A stretch of 29,356 nucleotides of DNA from CAYPHA01 sp964410215 (lineage in GTDB: Bacteria; Calditrichota; Calditrichia; Calditrichales; CAYPHA01). The notes below the pieces were generated by a model that was not told the origin of the DNA, made no database searches, and saw nothing but the letters and a program-made list of their open reading frames with translations. The first letter of the stretch is position 1. Every line of letters begins with the position of its first letter. Location: contig CAYPHA010000060.1 of assembly GCA_964410215.1 (NCBI GenBank), forward strand, positions 1 through 29,356, given 5' to 3'. The translations under genes and the position numbers were made by a program. Shown here piece after piece: positions 1 through 8,152 of this stretch.

Positions 1-1062
1 CAGCGCAACCGGCGTGAATTCACCGAAGAGAACCTCCTTTTTCTGCGTTTCTTTTCCAATCTGTTTTCCCTTGCCCTGGAACGCGTCGGTAAACTGGAAA
101 ACTTACGCAGTCAGAATCTGATTTTGCAACATCAGCTGCAATCCGAAATAACACTTCCGGATATGATCGGCGAATCGCCTGTCATGAAGAAACTGGCCCG
201 GCTTATCCATAAAGTGGCGGAAACCGATGCCACCGTTCTGGTATTGGGAGAGAGCGGTACGGGTAAGGATCTGGCTGCGAGGGCCATTCATGAGCTCAGC
301 CCAAGGAGAGGAAAACCATTTCTGGCCCAGTTTTGCGGATCGATCCCGGACACACTGCTGGAGAGTGAACTGTTCGGCTATAAAAAGGGCGCTTTTACCG
401 GCGCTGTTAATAATAAGAAAGGATTGTTCGAAGCTGCCGACCATGGTACTTTTTTTCTGGATGAAATCGCGGATATTTCAACGGCCCTGCAGGCCAAGCT
501 GCTGCGGGTCATCCAGAACCAGGAGATCATGCGGCTTGGCGACACTTCCGTGATTAAGATCAATGTCCGGCTTATCGCAGCAACTAACAAGGACCTGCGT
601 AAACTGGTTGACAGCGGATTGTTCCGGGAAGACCTGTTCTACCGGCTGAATGTATTCCCGATAACCGTGCCCGCCTTGCGGGAACGGTCCGGCGATGTAT
701 TGCTCCTGGCACGGCATTTTATCAGGAAATTCAGCAGGGAAGATAAAACGTTCTCTGCCGGGGCCATAAAAAAAATGGAGTCCTATGCCTGGCCGGGTAA
801 TGTGCGCGAACTGGAGAATACGATACAGCGTTCGCTTATCCTTGCGGATCATAACCGTATTGAAGCAGAACATATCATACTGGAAGAAGAAACCAGAGCT
901 GTCGATGCCTTTGCGGGCACATTAAAGGAAATGGAAAAATCGGTTCTGCTGAAACGGCTTGATAAATTTGATGGTAACAGAACGCTCACGTCAAAATCTC
1001 TCGGGGTATCCGTTCGCTGGATTCAGCTTAAACTGAAAGAAATCAATAACAGTGAAAAATGA
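1..1062 (+). CDS. sigma-54-dependent transcriptional activator (GAF-AAA+-HTH), 5' truncated
   Basis: The frame is open from base 1, so the gene starts outside the window. The first ~40 residues look like the end of a GAF-type sensor domain followed by a coiled linker (LENLRSQNLILQHQLQ). A full sigma-54 AAA+ domain follows: Walker A GESGTGKD, the sigma-54 contact loop GAFTGA, Walker B GTFFLDEI, sensor I LIAATNKDL and WPGNVREL. The C-terminus is a short Fis-like helix-turn-helix (NRTLTSKSLGVSVRWIQLKL). Such proteins bind upstream of -24/-12 promoters and use ATP to open RNA polymerase holoenzyme with sigma-54. No receiver domain is visible, so the input is probably the missing N-terminus (GAF, perhaps FHA). 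The kinase gene starts 6 bases after the stop, so the two are probably co-transcribed and may form one signalling pathway. That link is inference. Confidence 0.93.
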   Translation, partial: QRNRREFTEENLLFLRFFSNLFSLALERVGKLENLRSQNLILQHQLQSEITLPDMIGESPVMKKLARLIHKVAETDATVLVLGESGTGKDLAARAIHELSPRRGKPFLAQFCGSIPDTLLESELFGYKKGAFTGAVNNKKGLFEAADHGTFFLDEIADISTALQAKLLRVIQNQEIMRLGDTSVIKINVRLIAATNKDLRKLVDSGLFREDLFYRLNVFPITVPALRERSGDVLLLARHFIRKFSREDKTFSAGAIKKMESYAWPGNVRELENTIQRSLILADHNRIEAEHIILEEETRAVDAFAGTLKEMEKSVLLKRLDKFDGNRTLTSKSLGVSVRWIQLKLKEINNSEK

Positions 1063-1068
1063 GAAACG

Positions 1069-2640
1069 ATGGCCCTGCTGTTTGACAAATTTGAAATAAT
1101 TGCGTGTATCAAAGAGAATGATTACGCTTCCGTCTACCGGGCAAAACACGTTTTTCTGGATACGGAAATACTGCTCAAAACCCTGGAAACGAAAAGCCTG
1201 CGCGATCCCATGCTTTTGGACCGATTCAGAAAGGAAGCGAAAATACTGGCCCGGCTGGATCATCCGAATATTATCAAAGTGATGGACTTCGGTGTCCGCG
1301 ACACCCGTTTTTATATCTCGTTTGAATATTTGAAAGGTATAAATCTTCGTCATTTTCTGGATGCATCCTCCGGTTACACCATTACAAAAGAGCAGATTCT
1401 GGCTCAGATTGTCGATGCGCTGGAATACGCGCATTCGGCAGGCGTTATTCACCGCGACCTGAAACCGGAGAATATTCTTCTCAATGCATCCGGAACCGTA
1501 AAGATCGCCGATTTCGGCCTGGCACTGTCCGGTTCGGACCCATCCCGGGCCGATATTTCACCGGTCATCGGGACCCCGGCGTATATGTCTCCTGAACAGA
1601 CAAGGGGTGAAAGCCTTACCGGTAAAACGGATCTGTTTTCACTGGGTATCATCATTTTTGAGCTGTATACGGGCAGGAACCCCTTTCTGGGGAAAGATGC
1701 ATCCGAAACCCTTAACAACATACTAAAGGCCAATCCGGAATGCCTTCTCAATGACGCACCGCCCACGATTGCACCCGTCGCCGACGCCCTCAGGACGTTA
1801 CTTGCAAATTCCCCCGGAAAGCGCACGGCCACCCTGACCGGTCTGCGTTCCCTTTTCCCGGCCGAAAAGCAACCCACTACGGAGGAAAAGAATTCAACCA
1901 GTCCACTTCACCGGCGAACCAGCCCGGCCTGGACCATTGCTGCACTGGTGGTGATACTCCTGCTGGTCGTTGTCTACAGATATTTCCCGGGCATTTTGAA
2001 CATAGATATCGAAGATTTACCGGTTACGGATTCATTGTATCACACGGACGCGGATCCGTCGCGCCATTCTGATCAGTCAGAAAACCTGAAACCTGAAAAC
2101 CGTACCGAACCCTCTGCTGCTGACACCGATACGATGTTGTCTGATGCAGGGTCCGCGCCACCCTCTGATACAGAAACAGGATCGCCGGTACCGGGTACAC
2201 TGATGGTTGAATGCCTGCCCTGGGCCTATGTTGAAGTCGACTCTCTGAAATTTGATTCCACCCCTCTGAAAGATGCCCTGACACTCGCTCCGGGAGAGCA
2301 CCGCCTCCGACTCAGCCATCCGGGATACCCGGATTATAACAAGGTCATAACAATAGGTCCGGGCGAGGAAACGATCATAAAAGTCAATCTGGATACGCTG
2401 GTCGGTTATATCGATTGCCGCGTCCATCCATGGGGTGAAGTGTATATCAACGATGAATTTATCGGACAGACACCACTGCCTGGTCCTCACAGGCTGTCCA
2501 CCGGCAGACACATTTTAACCATACGTAATCCCCATGCAACGGAACTGAGGTCGGAAATCACAATTGTGAAAGCCGAAACATTGATATATAAACATGATTT
2601 CAGAAAAGAGCATGCCACGAATAACGGACAGAACAAATAA
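1069..2640 (+). CDS. membrane Ser/Thr protein kinase with PEGA-like C-terminal repeats
   Basis: This is a 523-residue Hanks-type kinase. Visible catalytic elements are Lys37 in ILLKTL, the helix C Glu in RFRKEAKIL, the catalytic loop HRDLKPEN (His128, Asp130), DFG (Asp148) and an activation segment ending TPAYMSPE. A hydrophobic segment at about 287-306 is a single transmembrane helix, which puts the kinase in the cytoplasm. After a Ser/Asp/Glu-rich linker, the periplasmic part (about 375-515) holds two PEGA-like beta repeats (GTLMVECLPWAYVEVDSLKF; GYIDCRVHPWGEVYINDEFIG). The glycine-rich nucleotide loop is abnormal: where GxGxxG is expected the sequence reads KENDYAS, with no glycine. The other catalytic residues are kept, so activity is possible but uncertain. 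The gene lies directly downstream of the sigma-54 activator. Confidence 0.92.
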   Translation: MALLFDKFEIIACIKENDYASVYRAKHVFLDTEILLKTLETKSLRDPMLLDRFRKEAKILARLDHPNIIKVMDFGVRDTRFYISFEYLKGINLRHFLDASSGYTITKEQILAQIVDALEYAHSAGVIHRDLKPENILLNASGTVKIADFGLALSGSDPSRADISPVIGTPAYMSPEQTRGESLTGKTDLFSLGIIIFELYTGRNPFLGKDASETLNNILKANPECLLNDAPPTIAPVADALRTLLANSPGKRTATLTGLRSLFPAEKQPTTEEKNSTSPLHRRTSPAWTIAALVVILLLVVVYRYFPGILNIDIEDLPVTDSLYHTDADPSRHSDQSENLKPENRTEPSAADTDTMLSDAGSAPPSDTETGSPVPGTLMVECLPWAYVEVDSLKFDSTPLKDALTLAPGEHRLRLSHPGYPDYNKVITIGPGEETIIKVNLDTLVGYIDCRVHPWGEVYINDEFIGQTPLPGPHRLSTGRHILTIRNPHATELRSEITIVKAETLIYKHDFRKEHATNNGQNK

Positions 2641-2691
2641 GTGGCATTATAATTGTATATATTTAAAGTAAAGAAAAATAAGTTGAGAATC

Positions 2692-3990
2692 ATGTACCGT
2701 ATTCTACTGCTTCATATATTCCTGTTTTTGGGTCCATCACTGCTTTACAGCCAGGATGAGCACTGGGAGGTTATCAGTGAAATGCCTGTCCCGGTTTACG
2801 GGGGAACGGCTGTTACACATGATTCGCTGATCTACATCCTCGGTGGATACTCCGATTCACTGTTCGCGCCCGTTAACATTATACAGGCCTATGAACCCTC
2901 CGCAAACCGGTGGAACGTTCTGGAAGACACGCTGCAGATCCCGCGGTTCGGTTTCGCCAGCGCGATGCACAGGGATGAACTGGTCATTGCCGGAGGAACT
3001 TCTACGGCTGAAAAACGCAGCGATACCATGGAGCGCTGGGATTTCGAAGGTGCAACAGTAATCAGCGACAGCAATTATAATTTTAACAGGAAATTCACCG
3101 CCGCCGCCGCAGACGAAGATATTCTGTATATCTTCGGCGGATATCCCGATTACCGCTGGGTCGCAGATAGCCTGGAAATGCCCTACATATTCGGTTATGA
3201 CCTGGTCATTGAATCAGAGACCTATTCCAATAATGAATTGTACTATGACAGCAGCCTTGACGGCTCACTGCCCTATCAACAGATGCCCCTTCTTTTTGAT
3301 GGAAACATTTATATCTTCGGAGGCGCCCACAACGGGATTCTGATCGATGTTTTCCGCTTCGATCTCTCTGACAAAAGCTGGCGGCCCGTGTTCCCGGCAT
3401 TGTTCGAAGAACGGGCAGCCGCTGCGGTTGTCCGTGTCGATGAACAGCGGGCCCTGATCATCGGCGGTTATAATGAATCCAATGAAGCCATGGCGTCAAC
3501 AGAGCATTATTATCCGAATTACAATTACTCCGAGCTGGGATTGGATATGCATTTCCCCAGAAAAGAGCTCATGGCAGCGGTTTACAATGATGCCGTATAC
3601 GTTTTTGGTGGCCGGGATCAGAACGGAAGTACCGTCACTTATGTCGAAAAAATCGACATTAAAGGGACAACATCGATCCGGGTTTCTTCGGATGTCCTGC
3701 CCGGTTCCGTTCAATTATACGATAATTATCCAAATCCGTTTAATGGGGCGACAACCATTCGGTATTCTGTTGGGGCGTATGGCAATACGCCCCAACGGGT
3801 CCAATTAACCATTCATAATATAATCGGTGAGAAAATTGCCACTCTGGTTTCCGAAACCCAGCCACCTGGTGAATATGCTGTCCGGTGGAATGCCTCAAAC
3901 ATGCCAACCGGTATCTATTATTGTAAGATGACGGCTAAAAGTACCAGGCATACCGTAACCGACACCCGAAAAATGATGCTGCTGAGGTAA
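2692..3990 (+). CDS. secreted kelch-repeat beta-propeller protein with T9SS sorting domain
   Basis: The ATG at 2692 was chosen because it opens directly onto a signal peptide (MYRILLLHIFLFLGPSLLYS, cut near SQ). A TTG start 39 bases upstream would add a charged non-signal leader. The body repeats kelch-like blades: YILGGY, LVIAGG, YIFGGY, YIFGGA, LIIGGY and YVFGGR, about six in all, as expected for a six-bladed propeller. The last ~90 residues are a type A T9SS sorting domain (DNYPNPFNGATTIRYS... ending RKMMLLR), so the protein should cross the outer membrane and be displayed or released. The propeller ligand is unknown. The sorting domain contains the translated 28-bp palindrome at 3769-3796. 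It lies between the kinase gene and a small membrane protein gene on the same strand. Confidence 0.88.
   Translation: MYRILLLHIFLFLGPSLLYSQDEHWEVISEMPVPVYGGTAVTHDSLIYILGGYSDSLFAPVNIIQAYEPSANRWNVLEDTLQIPRFGFASAMHRDELVIAGGTSTAEKRSDTMERWDFEGATVISDSNYNFNRKFTAAAADEDILYIFGGYPDYRWVADSLEMPYIFGYDLVIESETYSNNELYYDSSLDGSLPYQQMPLLFDGNIYIFGGAHNGILIDVFRFDLSDKSWRPVFPALFEERAAAAVVRVDEQRALIIGGYNESNEAMASTEHYYPNYNYSELGLDMHFPRKELMAAVYNDAVYVFGGRDQNGSTVTYVEKIDIKGTTSIRVSSDVLPGSVQLYDNYPNPFNGATTIRYSVGAYGNTPQRVQLTIHNIIGEKIATLVSETQPPGEYAVRWNASNMPTGIYYCKMTAKSTRHTVTDTRKMMLLR
3769..3796 (+). repeat. 28-bp perfect palindrome inside a T9SS tail (copy 1)
   Basis: Arms GTTGGGGCGTAT and ATACGCCCCAAC with centre GGCA, identical in all 28 bases to copies 2 and 3. 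It lies in the kelch protein's sorting domain and is translated as part of VGAYGNTPQ. Confidence 0.95.
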
Positions 3991-3997
3991 CTGGACC

Positions 3998-4792
3998 ATG
4001 CGAAATGCTTATCTCTTCATTCTGCTGTTGGTTAACATAGTGTTTTCGCAGCAATCAGCCGGTGATCTCACAGGGATCTCAAATCATTTCGGAAGTTTTG
4101 ATTACAAAGCGGTGATCCGGATCGGTGACTCCCTGTTAACCGCAACGGAAACATTCGACACCACATCACGAATTGAACTTCTCCGGATGAAAGGAATATC
4201 ACACTACACGCTCCGTGAACAGAACGAAGCACAAGGTGCTTTTCTCGCCATACTCGATCTGAACCGTCATTACACGATGGATCCTTTTACAACACCGCCG
4301 AAAATCCTGGCCTTTTACAATATTATAAAAAAATCCTTCAACAGCAGTATATCACAATCTGAAAAAACAATGCAGCCCGGACCACCTGTTACTTATAGAC
4401 GGGACAATGTCTCCGGCATGGCTGCCATGGTCGGGCGATCAGTGCTGGTACCCGGCTGGGGGCATCTGAAAGCAGGACAGAAAGGCAAAGGCCGCTGGAT
4501 TTTGGCCGGGACGCTGGCAACGCTGCCGGCAGCCCTCTATTTTACACTGGACAGCAACATAAAAGAGAAAAAATACCTGAGTGAAATCGACCGTAACCGG
4601 ATCGGAAGCCGCTACAGTGATTTCAACCGAGCATACAAACTCAGAAATACATTTCTTGTTGCTTACGCCGGTATCTGGCTCTATTCCCAGTTTGATCTTC
4701 TCAAGCATCTGAACTTTGCGTCATCCACGTCTTTGATCCTGTCAGAAACTCCGGAACAGACTCTCCGTTTCAGCCTTCATGTTGCATTCTGA
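3998..4792 (+). CDS. exported or membrane protein of unknown function (DUF5683-like)
   Basis: This 264-residue protein starts 7 bases after the kelch gene's stop. It has a signal-peptide-like N-terminus (MRNAYLFILLLVNIVFS). The region at about 20-115 (SIRIGDSLL-like helices, SHYTLREQNEAQGAFLAIL, DPFTTPPKILAFYN) resembles a small helical, TPR-like periplasmic domain. About 140-185 holds LVPGWGHLKAGQKGKGRW and then a hydrophobic helix (ILAGTLATLPAALYFTL). The PGxGHxxxGQxxKG pattern is typical of DUF5683-type membrane proteins common in this superphylum. A second weak hydrophobic stretch (FLVAYAGIWLYSQF) lies near 220. The function is not known. Co-transcription with the kelch gene is likely from the spacing. 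Confidence 0.75.
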   Translation: MRNAYLFILLLVNIVFSQQSAGDLTGISNHFGSFDYKAVIRIGDSLLTATETFDTTSRIELLRMKGISHYTLREQNEAQGAFLAILDLNRHYTMDPFTTPPKILAFYNIIKKSFNSSISQSEKTMQPGPPVTYRRDNVSGMAAMVGRSVLVPGWGHLKAGQKGKGRWILAGTLATLPAALYFTLDSNIKEKKYLSEIDRNRIGSRYSDFNRAYKLRNTFLVAYAGIWLYSQFDLLKHLNFASSTSLILSETPEQTLRFSLHVAF

Positions 4793-5014
4793 CGCGAAAA
4801 TAATGCCGAGAGTACGAATATTTTGCGCACACCCGGACCGCCTTTCCGTCTTGCCGGCGTGTTCTGTCAAAGGAAAGCCTTCGGAGGGCTGGCGTAAGAG
4901 TGCATTGGCATTGTTCTTGTGGAAGTACACCCTGTGACTATGCATTTATAAAATCTAATCTGTGTCATCTGCTATGATAAACAGGGTTACGGAAATGTTA
5001 AATGAGGAGGGTTT
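4793..5014. other. intergenic region with small inverted repeats and strong RBS for the next gene
   Basis: This 222-base gap has no convincing ORF. It holds short complementary segments that could fold: CTTTCC at 4842-4847 with GGAAAG at 4872-4877, and AGCC at 4876-4879 with GGCT at 4887-4890. A possible promoter is TTGTGG (4917-4922), 16 bases, TATGCA (4939-4944). A strong ribosome site, GAGGAGGG, ends just before the ATG at 5015. No run of T follows the hairpins, so a terminator is not claimed. Confidence 0.4.
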
Positions 5015-7093
5015 ATGAAAACGTTATCTACCATTCTGATTGTGCTTGCATTGGCCATCAACCTGATGGGGAACGGTGTGGCCGTCACAGATGCAAAAAA
5101 TGCCTATTACCTCACTTTGAAACAAAGCGACATCGATGTGACCATCGACAACCAGGTGGCCACAGTTGTCACAAGACAGGTTTTTAAGAATGAGCTTGGG
5201 ACCGACAAAAAAGTGAAATATGCTTTCCCCATGCCAGAAGACGCGAGTGCCACGGAGCTTAAATACCAGGTAGACGATCAATGGTACCTGGCCAAGTTCA
5301 GTGCCCTCGAACCCGACACCACCCTGCCCTCCCAAGGGGGTGAGGTGCATCCGAACCTGGAACAGTATCTCGGTGAAACGCCTCTTTATTATAATCTGAC
5401 CGAAACCATCCGCAAGGATTCCCTTTTGATCGTCGAACTAACTTACGTCCAATTACTCCCATATAAACTGGGTATTGTTGAACTCTTCTACCCGAATGAT
5501 TACCACCTGATTCAATCTTCAATCATCGGGAAGATGACATTCGATTGTTACCTCACTTCGGATCGCACTATAAATCGCCTTGAACTGATCGGACTCGAAC
5601 CGGAAAGCATCAACGTAAATACCCATAGCGCCGACGTTCATTTTATCACCTACGAAGTAACGGCGGGTTTCAACTATAACGTGGAATACGAACTCAGCCT
5701 GGATGAACTGGGTCTTTTCGATATGAGTACATCCATTGCTGATTCGCTGGTTCCGGATGATTACGGTTCCGGATTTTTCACTTTTATCGCCGAACCCGAT
5801 CCCGGTGAAAACGTTATCGAAAAGGTTTTTACACTGATCATAGACCGTTCGGGAAGCATGAGTGGTGAAAAGATCATTCAGGCGCGTGATGCCGCTTCTT
5901 TTATTGTAGAGAACCTGAATGAAGGGGACCGCTTCAATATCGTTGATTTTGCCACGGATGTCAGGACGTTCCGGTCAGAACATGTCGATTTTACGCCATC
6001 CAACCAGTCGGCTGCCCTGAGCTATATTTCCGGACTGAATGCTACAGGCGGAACAAACATATCGGGTTCATTTGGCGTCGCCATCCCCCAGTTTTCCACC
6101 GCGAATGATACGACAGCCAATATCATCATCTTTTTTACCGATGGTCAGGCGACAGCCGGTATTACAGATACCCAGGGCATTCTGGACCATGTAACCTCCC
6201 TTGTCAATGCTAATCAGACGGAAGTCATGATTTTCACGTTTGGTATCGGATACGATGCCAACGCCCAGTTGCTGACATTACTGGCGACAGAGAACCTGGG
6301 TTTGGCCGAATTCCTGGGGAATGACGAACTCGAGGAGCGGATCAGTGAGTTCTACCTTACGATCCGGAATCCCGTACTGCTGAATACGGAAATGACATTC
6401 TCTCCGCAAGTTTTTCAGGAAATATACCCGCAAAAACTGCCCAATCTGTATATCGGCCAGCAGATGATTGTCAGCGGCCGTTATACCGAAGCCGTGCCGG
6501 TCACCGTCACTTTATCCGGAGAGGCTTTCGGGCAACCGGTTGAATACCAGTATGAGATGAATCCTGCCGACTCAACGATTGATAAAAACAAATTTCTGAC
6601 TAAAATCTGGGCGAAGCAGAAAATAGAAGACCTCCTGATTGAATATTATAAACTGGAAGAAAATTCTCCCGAGGCCCTGTTTATCCATGAGGAAATTGTG
6701 GGCATCAGTCTGAATTACGGTGTGCTGACACCTTTTACGAGTTTCTCCGGATCCGACCCCACAGGACTGGAAGAAGACCTGTCTATCGCTGAAAGCCGTG
6801 AACACCCCCAGGCATATGAGTTACTCGGGAACTATCCAAATCCCTTTAATCCGGTTACCACCATCTCGTTCCGGGTAAACACAAACCTTCACGGGATCGT
6901 GCATCTGAAAATATATAACAGTCTGGGGCAGATCATACGCATCATGACCATGACCATAAACGGCCCGGGAATCTATCAGATAGCCTGGGACGGTCTCATC
7001 GATTCCGGCTCAACCGCTACTTCCGGCAACTATTTTTACATTATTGATTTCGGTGAAGGATTGCTGGCGGGAAAAATGACGCTAATGCGGTGA
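5015..7093 (+). CDS. secreted VIT + von Willebrand factor A protein with T9SS sorting domain
   Basis: This 692-residue protein has a signal peptide (MKTLSTILIVLALAINLMGNG). Residues ~30-170 form a VIT-like domain (VTIDNQVATVVTRQVFKN, YAFPMPEDASATEL), as in inter-alpha-trypsin-inhibitor heavy chains. Residues ~270-450 are a von Willebrand A domain with a MIDAS motif DRSGSMSG (Asp277), the GGTNI threonine region and FTDGQAT, so it probably binds a divalent metal and a protein ligand outside the cell. Near 560-580, KIWAKQKIEDLLIEYY matches the helical extension usual in VIT-VWA proteins. The C-terminal ~85 residues are a T9SS domain (GNYPNPFNPVTTISF... GKMTLMR) without the palindrome seen in three other tails. 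An excellent Shine-Dalgarno (GAGGAGGG) fixes the start. Likely surface adhesion or matrix role; the ligand is unknown. Confidence 0.9.
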   Translation: MKTLSTILIVLALAINLMGNGVAVTDAKNAYYLTLKQSDIDVTIDNQVATVVTRQVFKNELGTDKKVKYAFPMPEDASATELKYQVDDQWYLAKFSALEPDTTLPSQGGEVHPNLEQYLGETPLYYNLTETIRKDSLLIVELTYVQLLPYKLGIVELFYPNDYHLIQSSIIGKMTFDCYLTSDRTINRLELIGLEPESINVNTHSADVHFITYEVTAGFNYNVEYELSLDELGLFDMSTSIADSLVPDDYGSGFFTFIAEPDPGENVIEKVFTLIIDRSGSMSGEKIIQARDAASFIVENLNEGDRFNIVDFATDVRTFRSEHVDFTPSNQSAALSYISGLNATGGTNISGSFGVAIPQFSTANDTTANIIIFFTDGQATAGITDTQGILDHVTSLVNANQTEVMIFTFGIGYDANAQLLTLLATENLGLAEFLGNDELEERISEFYLTIRNPVLLNTEMTFSPQVFQEIYPQKLPNLYIGQQMIVSGRYTEAVPVTVTLSGEAFGQPVEYQYEMNPADSTIDKNKFLTKIWAKQKIEDLLIEYYKLEENSPEALFIHEEIVGISLNYGVLTPFTSFSGSDPTGLEEDLSIAESREHPQAYELLGNYPNPFNPVTTISFRVNTNLHGIVHLKIYNSLGQIIRIMTMTINGPGIYQIAWDGLIDSGSTATSGNYFYIIDFGEGLLAGKMTLMR

Positions 7094-7096
7094 GGA

Positions 7097-7124
7097 AGAA
7101 GTAGGAAGTAAGAAGTAGGAAGTA
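7097..7124. repeat. perfect tandem duplication of a 14-bp unit
   Basis: AGAAGTAGGAAGTA occurs twice head to tail, at 7097-7110 and 7111-7124, directly after the VIT-VWA gene's stop codon. The flanking purine-rich sequence looks like a decayed extension of the same motif. No function is evident; strand slippage could explain it. Confidence 0.8.
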
Positions 7125-7212
7125 AAAATTGGGTATGAAGAATTATGAATTAGAAAAACAGGTATGTTGTTAGCAGGTTTTATATTAATTCAGCTGTGTT
7201 AACCAGAAGACT

Positions 7213-7280
7213 AACAGGATAAACCGGATAGAGCCAGTCACAAGCCCCCTGTCGCTATCCGAGGTTTATCCTGTTTTTTT
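7213..7280 (+). terminator. Rho-independent terminator after the VIT-VWA gene
   Basis: AACAGGATAAACC (7213-7225) pairs perfectly with GGTTTATCCTGTT (7263-7275), and GGATAG (7226-7231) pairs with CTATCC (7255-7260) across a two-base bulge. A run of T follows (7274-7280). The long stem and U-tract fit intrinsic termination on the + strand and isolate the sdh operon downstream. The rest of the 7094-7459 gap holds the tandem repeat and the sdh promoter; I see no gene in it. Confidence 0.8.
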
Positions 7281-7360
7281 ATACCCCAGAGTCCATCCGG
7301 GAAGAAAATCCCCATCCGTTCCAGGCTCCGTATAAAACTCATAATTTAAGTTGCTGCTAA

Positions 7361-7389
7361 TTGGAAGGAATGTTATATTCTTGTATAAT
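7361..7389 (+). promoter_or_regulatory. sigma-70-type promoter of the sdh operon
   Basis: TTGGAA (7361-7366) and a perfect TATAAT (7384-7389) are separated by 17 bases. Transcription would start near 7396, leaving about 64 bases of leader before sdhC. The consensus layout, unlike the TAnnTTTG boxes of Bacteroidota, is one reason for placing the organism outside that phylum. Confidence 0.65.
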
Positions 7390-7459
7390 CTGTTCTCTAT
7401 GCAGCGTAATCAACAACCTTTAAAATAACTAAGACCGTTCAACCAACGGAGTACAAACT

Positions 7460-8152
7460 ATGATTCGATTATCTACTTCTGCCCTTTCCACCCTGGGCAA
7501 GAAGATCCTGATGGGATTGTCGGGTTTATTCCTGAGTGGCTTTATTGTGGTGCACCTGATCGGCAATATTGCCCTTTTCTATCCTGACAAGGATCCGTTC
7601 AACAAATACGCGCATTTTCTGATGAGTCTGGGTGGACTGCTCTACCTTGCCGAGCTGATTCTCGCTGCGCTTTTTCTGGGCCACTTCATATACGCTATCA
7701 TGGTGACCTGGCAGAACTGGTCGTCGGGAAAACCCGGACGGTACGCCGTTGTCACGAATCAGGGCCATCCCAGCCGGAAGACCTGGGCTTCGACGACCAT
7801 GATCTACACAGGAATTATCATCATGGTTTTTCTGGTCCTGCACCTGCTCCACTTTAAATATGGACCCGTAATCATGTATACGACCAAAGACGGCATGTAT
7901 ATCCGTGATCTTTACACACTGGTCCACCAGTTTTACAGCAACATCTGGAACGCCCTGTTTTACATGGTTGTGATGGTACTCCTCGGTTTTCATCTGAGCC
8001 ATGGATTCTGGAGCGCATTTCAATCCCTGGGCATCAGTCATCCCGTTTATACACCGTTACTCTATGGTCTGGGATACCTTTTCGCGATCATCATGGGATT
8101 TGGATTTTTTGTCATTCCGGTGTGGAGCTATTTTACAGGAGGGGCCTTATGA
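7460..8152 (+). CDS. sdhC: succinate dehydrogenase/fumarate reductase cytochrome b subunit
   Basis: This 230-residue membrane anchor belongs to the single-subunit diheme cytochrome b558 family. It has five hydrophobic segments (about 15-38, 50-80, 110-130, 158-180, 195-225). Histidines sit in the helices at places expected for heme ligands, for example His32 in GFIVVHLIGN, the VLHLLHFKYG helix and LGFHLSHGFW. It binds quinone and passes electrons between the quinone pool and the SdhB iron-sulfur clusters. It is the first gene of sdhCAB and its stop overlaps the sdhA start (ATGA). The C-A-B order with one large anchor marks a type B enzyme as in epsilonproteobacteria, Bacteroidota and Bacillus. 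Sequence alone does not tell succinate oxidation from fumarate reduction. Confidence 0.95.
   Translation: MIRLSTSALSTLGKKILMGLSGLFLSGFIVVHLIGNIALFYPDKDPFNKYAHFLMSLGGLLYLAELILAALFLGHFIYAIMVTWQNWSSGKPGRYAVVTNQGHPSRKTWASTTMIYTGIIIMVFLVLHLLHFKYGPVIMYTTKDGMYIRDLYTLVHQFYSNIWNALFYMVVMVLLGFHLSHGFWSAFQSLGISHPVYTPLLYGLGYLFAIIMGFGFFVIPVWSYFTGGAL

Noticed and set aside
2653..2691. TTG start for the kelch protein
   Set aside because: It would put a charged leader before the signal peptide; the ATG at 2692 is better.
8122..8148. GTG start for sdhA inside sdhC
   Set aside because: The ATG at 8149 has AGGAGGGG before it and gives the usual ATGA overlap.
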